Program-made: the position numbers and the translations under genes
Part shown: piece after piece, positions 51,701 through 58,100 of the stretch
Layout of the letters: each line of letters opens with the position of its first letter
How positions within the stretch are numbered: the stretch's first letter is position 1
Assembly: GCF_950023065.1 (NCBI RefSeq)
Contig: NC_088679.1
Location: 32,364,001 to 32,428,000 of the forward strand
Length of the DNA: 64,000 nt
Direction: 5' to 3'
Origin: Planococcus citri
Lineage: Eukaryota > Arthropoda > Insecta > Hemiptera > Pseudococcidae
The notes under the pieces: model-generated
What the model was told of the DNA's origin: nothing
The model's input: only the letters and a program-made list of their open reading frames with translations
Databases searched by the model: none

Positions 51701-54700
51701 CCAAATCCAGCAGAGACATTCATTTTTTTTAGCTCCGGAAGTGCCCTTGGAGGAAAGATTTGGGCCCCCAAAGAGGATGCATTTTCGAAAAAATTGTGTT
51801 TTTTCGCTCCTGTCGCTACACAACCTGTTTTGAGAAAAATGGCCAAGTCTCAAATGAGATTATTTGAGATTCTGCGTCGATCTATGCTATTGCCGTCAAA
51901 ATCCAAGATCTTTTTTAGGGCTCTACTGATCGGTTGAAAATTTGCAAATCGCTTATTTTTAGATGAACTCGTGATTTGAAAATTTATTCTTGGCAAATAT
52001 TTCGCATTAGTCATGTCAAAATATTGAAAGATATTATTATTCCTAAAATTAAGGAAACATTGCTCCCCTCCAGGAGCACCTCTGGAGCTAAAAAATTTTA
52101 TGAGTAACTTTCAACTCAAATTGAAGATCACAGCTGAATTTGATCAAAATCTGTCAAATTTTTTTTTTTGACGATCCATCTTAATAAACATGCCTACGCT
52201 TCTCAAAGGTACTTGACATACTTTGATTTTTTTTTTGTATTCATTTACTCTAATGGGTAGTGAGTATTGTGCTTAGTTCGTCTGGCATTTCATAATGACG
52301 GAATTCCAGGAGCCATTTTCAAAAAAAGAAATTTTCAAAAGACATGGATTCCGATTTTTTTTGTAAAGACATCGAAAAAAGGAACAAAGGCACTAACCGT
52401 TTACCTATCCCATTTGAGCAGAAATTTGGCTCCTCACTCAGGACCAAATTCTGAATCACTGAAGCAGATTTTTCGATTTTTAGTGAATGCTTGAAAATGA
52501 CAGAAATAGCCCATTGGTAGGTAATTCTCAACAGAAAAAGTAAATATAGGGATAAAGATCTGCAAGTGGATTTTTGTAAGAAAAATCATCTTTAAAATTG
52601 ATTTCCACTATTTTTGAGCCGATCTGGAGCCTCCAGCAATTTCAAGTCGCTCAAGAGATGTGTTGGAATGAACTGTAGCAGCTGAAAATGTAATCTTGTC
52701 ATAACATTTTGAATGAATTAGGATATGTGAATCTCTAGTTCGAGGTGACGCTGACGTTGACAATTTTGGATTTAAAAAAAATGTCCAGTTTCTAATTAGA
52801 GCGAAAATCAAAATACACTTCTTACCTATTCACACGCCTAAATCGATTCGGGATGTCCAACTCATGATAGGATTAAGTTTTACGCCGTCGAAGTTGATTG
52901 CAACGACTCCCTGAACGATTTGAAGTCGCTGGAGAAACGTCAACTTTTTCTGGAGGCTCCAAATCGTCTTGAAAATAGCTAATGGTAATCGATTGTTATG
53001 GGGGGGGGGCAATTTTAAGGGATAGAAAAACTTTTGACAGATTAATTGTCGGAAGACGTGTTGATCATTGATTTTTTTCTTCAAAATAGAGATGAACAAA
53101 TCGAAATGATTACAGGAATCAACACGGAACGATTTTCCTATTACTGCTGATATCCTCATTATCGGGTGACAACTTACCAAACACAAGTGAAAGTTCATTG
53201 CAAAGCAATGTAAGTACTATCGCGTCTGATGGCACAATACTCTGTGATCCATCTGTAAACAATTCAACATGCGCCACGACGACATCTACTGCAGCTCCAA
53301 CAGTTACAGTGATCCAGCAGGAGATCGATTCAATGAGATTATGCTTGGCTTTGATATTACTTCTATTGGCTTTAACTTCCTCAGGCTTCCTTATAGCCTA
53401 CTTGAGAACCAGTTTTAAAAAAAAGGGACCGAAAACTTTACTGCTTAAGATCACAAGTTCATATTGTGTTACGTTGTTATTCTTGTACATTGCTTCTGTA
53501 ATATCGTTTATCCTCTTGAATGTACCACCATTAGAGCGCAATACAGATATATATTCACGGGTAGCCAAAACAATCATAGAATATAGTGTTTATAGTTTAT
53601 TCTTATGGTCGTGCTTCATAACGTACGAATGTTGGCAATGCTTCATCAGATTCAAAGATTACAAAGTTGATTCTAATCAGTCGAAGAGACGACGTCAGAT
53701 GGACTACTTAATTCGATGCTGCTTCGCCTGGATTACGCCGATATTAATGCCGATTAATTCTTCTTTCTGTCCGTTCCCGAACGCAAACCAACCCGACATC
53801 ACGCAGTCAACCAACAATGACACACTAATGAGTTTTCTACGTTGTCCTAAAATTAATAACACTAACATAAACGACACGTTGCTATATTGGGCTGATTTCG
53901 TGGTCGATCAAAATTCATCATCGCCAATAAATCTAACGGTTACAGTTGTCCTAGCCATGTGTATTATACTTCCATTTGTGCACATCTGCGTTCGTTTTCG
54001 ATCACTTCTTATAGAAGTTGGCGATGCAGATATGAATAACTCGAAGAAGAAGAGACGTTATCGGTACATAGTTTATGCAAAATTATTATGTATTACTGGC
54101 GCATTCTGGGTTCTAAGCTCTTTCTTAATTTTCTTGGATAACCTTTGCCCTTCTATCGGTATAGTCGTATGCTTTTTGTTAACAGCATATGGTATATTGT
54201 TATGTATTAGTTTGGGTAAGAAAAACCACTCGTTTTACAACATTCTTCGGGGGCATATGAATCGAGTTTTTATTCGTCGTTTTCCTGATAGTGTTAGTAT
54301 GTCCCAAGTGCGCATGACAAGATAATGATAAGTAAATAGTATCAAATCAAGTATAAGTTGTACTTTAACCAAGAAAACAATAAGCACTTTTTTTTTCATT
54401 TTCGCGTTGTAAAAATGTTTATTTTCATAAAATGTCTAATGTAATGGAGATGATTTGAATAAACAACATTCTTCTTTGCTTAGTTTACTACAGTTTTGTG
54501 TAGGCCTATTGAAATGTAAGCAAATATTAAATAGGTGAGTATTTCTTTTAAATTAGAACATATATAAAAAATGTATCACAGGCTATTAGGCCAAGTTCAT
54601 ACTGAAATGTGTAACTATTTGTAGAGATTTTATTTAAATACGAATATTAACTACCTTCTGTAAGATTTTAGAACATTTTTTAAAATTGGATTTTATTCTT

Positions 54701-55080
54701 TTATCTTTATTACCCCTCATTATGTTACAAGTTTTGTATTCCTTTCTTCCTACCTCAAAAGGGTTAGGTTTGATAATGAATCTTAGTGATGGGTTACTTT
54801 GTTAGTACCTATGTATATACATGTAGTGAGGTATTCATATTCCAGAATTTGTTTACCCACTTCAGTAATGACTAGAATTCTGAAGTCCATTATAAGTATT
54901 GCTCTTGTAATTTTTTGTAATTAATTAAGAGAATTTGTTCATAATGATGTAGAATAACTTTTGTTGTGTTGATTCAAAATGAATTTTTATAAGATGATTT
55001 AAAATTACATTTTTTAGTGATTAATTTAATTTTTTTCAATTTATAATTTTTTGTGATACCTAATTGATTTGTGTAGATTT

Positions 55081-55113
<33 letters not shown>

Positions 55114-58100
55114 TAATTTCATGTAAGTATTTATATGACTTTTTTTATGTGGTGATTCTGAATGAATTTTTTTACAATTATTTTTAGTGCATTTTTTATT
55201 TTTTCACTGTCATTTTGATTACCTACTTTTATGTGTACCTAGTAATTTTTATTGGGAGCTTTTTTTGTGATTTTGATGCATTAATAGAATTTGATTTTTG
55301 ATTTAGTTGATTTCAAATGTTTTTTTTCTTGTAATTTCAAAATTTTTTGGGGAAAAAGGAATGTTTTTGTGTTTTATTTATATGAGTTCATTAGAGTTGA
55401 ATTCAATGAATTTTTTGGGGGTGATTTCAGAATAGTGTAATTTTTTGTGATGAATGAACGATTAATGTTGCTTTCGAATAAGTTATTTTGTAGTAATCGA
55501 ATGATCTTTTTTTCCTTTATATTTTCCTGCAATAATTTTGAATTTTATTTTTTAAATTCACTTTGAAACTTCTGTGATTTTAAATGAGTTTCTTCGTGGT
55601 GATTTTTTTCTTGCTAATTTTGGATTTGAAGAGTTTTTAGTGCTGAATTATATTTGTGGGTGGCTAATTGAAATTTTGTAGGTACAGATTAATTTTATCG
55701 CGTTTTTAAATGTTTTGGGTGGTGATCTAGAAAACGTTGGTTGACGATTACGTAAAAAAGATTTCAGATTAATTGTTGTATAGTGATTTTTAATGAGTTT
55801 TTTTTTCAAATTAAGCTACACACACTGTTACAGCTGCACGGGGTTTGCATTTTCTTTTGCTAAAAGCGCCATGAAGAAGTCCCTCAGAGGAAAATTTCTT
55901 TTACTAATCAGTTTACAAAAAAAAATTCTACGTCATAAAATATAATTATGCAACAAAATCGACTGATTTATATTTCTTGAGATTGAAAAAAAAGTCAGCA
56001 ATACTCAAAATTTTCGCAACAGAATATTTCAACAATGCATTCGAAAACTTTGCAAAAATATCACAAATCACTAGTACTCCGTATGGTCATAAGCTTGGGA
56101 AAGACCTTCACACTAAATGGAAACAGCCGTAGGTAGACTAATGTTTCGCGTGATCCAACACGTTTCCAACGAGCCACCTGAACAACTGTGAAAAGCTTAT
56201 TAATCGATTTTTTCTTTCATCTTAAGAGCATCTCTGTATTGAGACAGAAAAAAAAAGATACTATTTCACGCGTTTAAACGCAATTTCAAATTACACCGTC
56301 GACGACGTCCATTTATTAAAGTTCCCTTTTGACTCACTACATCATATAATTAAGCATGCTCGGGTAAATTTCATTACTCAAATACGCCGCGTGTCTGGGT
56401 GTACTTTTGTACTGGTTTGCAGAGTGTCCGGACCATAATTAAAATTCGTTTTGAAAACGTGATCTTTTTTCTTTTGATATTTACCTTATGGTTTTTTTTT
56501 TTACTTTTTACTTTTTATCCAATCAGATGGGAACCATATACCATATACCTATAAACTTCTTCTACTGAAAATTGAAATGTGATATTACTCTCGAAATACT
56601 CAATAAAGAAATGTGTTATTTGAGGTGTTACGTAGTAAAATACTGTGTTGTTTTGGCGTCGACGAATTTTATTTTGAACGTAGTATTAAAATGCCTTTTC
56701 TCTTTCTATTAATCACTGGTACCTATACAGGTAGATGCTGGAAATGATGGGTATGCTATAGGTAAGTCAATTTCAATTTGTCTCTGTGTTTTCGACTCCA
56801 GCCCCATCAAGACTGTTTTGCAGTCTTTGTGAACTTACACGTGCATAAGTGTATTTTTTAAATGAAAAGTAATATGAGAAGTTGTCACATAAGATAAGTA
56901 TACAAAAACCGTTTATAAAAGGATTGGTTTCATTTATCGCACTTATTTTGTTTCACGAATAGGTAAGTGCTTATCGAATGTTCATTATGACTACATAAAA
57001 TAATTTGTTTTTCATAGTTGTTATCAATACTTAGTACGGTATTTGAAAAATGATTATTTAATCGTCAGCAAACGAATTTTTACGTAATTACATCGTTTTT
57101 TTTTTTTTTATCAATTTTGATTAAATCATTTCCGCAGGAAATAGCGATGGTATCCACCGATTTTTTAGATCGTAGTTAGAAATATGAAAATAACAGAGAA
57201 AAACATTTTTGAGAGCAAAAAAATAAAGCCAATGAACGCAATGAGAGCTGGCAAGTGAAGTACATAAAATTTGAGTAAAAGAGAAAAAATTGAAACAATA
57301 TTTTTGAAACTGCCTCCTCTATTCTTTCGATCTTTTAACTGTTTTGCTACTCTTAAAAAAATGTTTACGCCTCACTCTTTGCTTCATATGGGAGGCTCAC
57401 CTATTTATAGCTTCCCTATCGTATTCGAAATCGATTTGAAACAGTTTTTTGGTCTTTTTCAACAGTTCTGGAGCTTCCAGTTCAGCTTCAAAAATAACTA
57501 CTAACTGCTTTAGGGTTAAGAAATCAGAAATTACACCGAACAAAGTTAGATCGACATTAGATCATGCAAAAATATATCACCAGCCAAAATTTCCAGAGCT
57601 AATAAGCTGCATTTTTTGATTTTTGGCGCATCCTTGAAAACATTTGGGGAGAAAATTAGAAAATATCAAATTTCACGAAATCGACCCAGAAAATTGAAAT
57701 TTGAGATATACCCTATTTTTGACCCTCCAAATCGATTGGGAACGGTTTCGAACCGAAATTTTACCCGATATGAAGTTGGAAAGTTGAAATTCACTCTTCA
57801 CCATAATTTCAACATACTGACAAGGATACCTCTTGAGGTGTCACACTCCGATTTGAACGGGACCGCGATTTTCGGAAAGAGCATAGTCTAAAACCCCCAA
57901 AACCAAATTTTCAGCTGCCCAAGTTCCTTTTTCGATTTTTGGCGAATTTTTGAAAATTCAAATTAAACTGTTTTTGGCGATTTATGCTTATTTCTAAAAG
58001 TACTTACTTGATCAGTAAAACTGGTCAAAATAAGTCCCAAAATTAATATTAATTACCCAAATCCAAATTTTACCATTTCCAGCCATTCTGGAGCCTCCAG

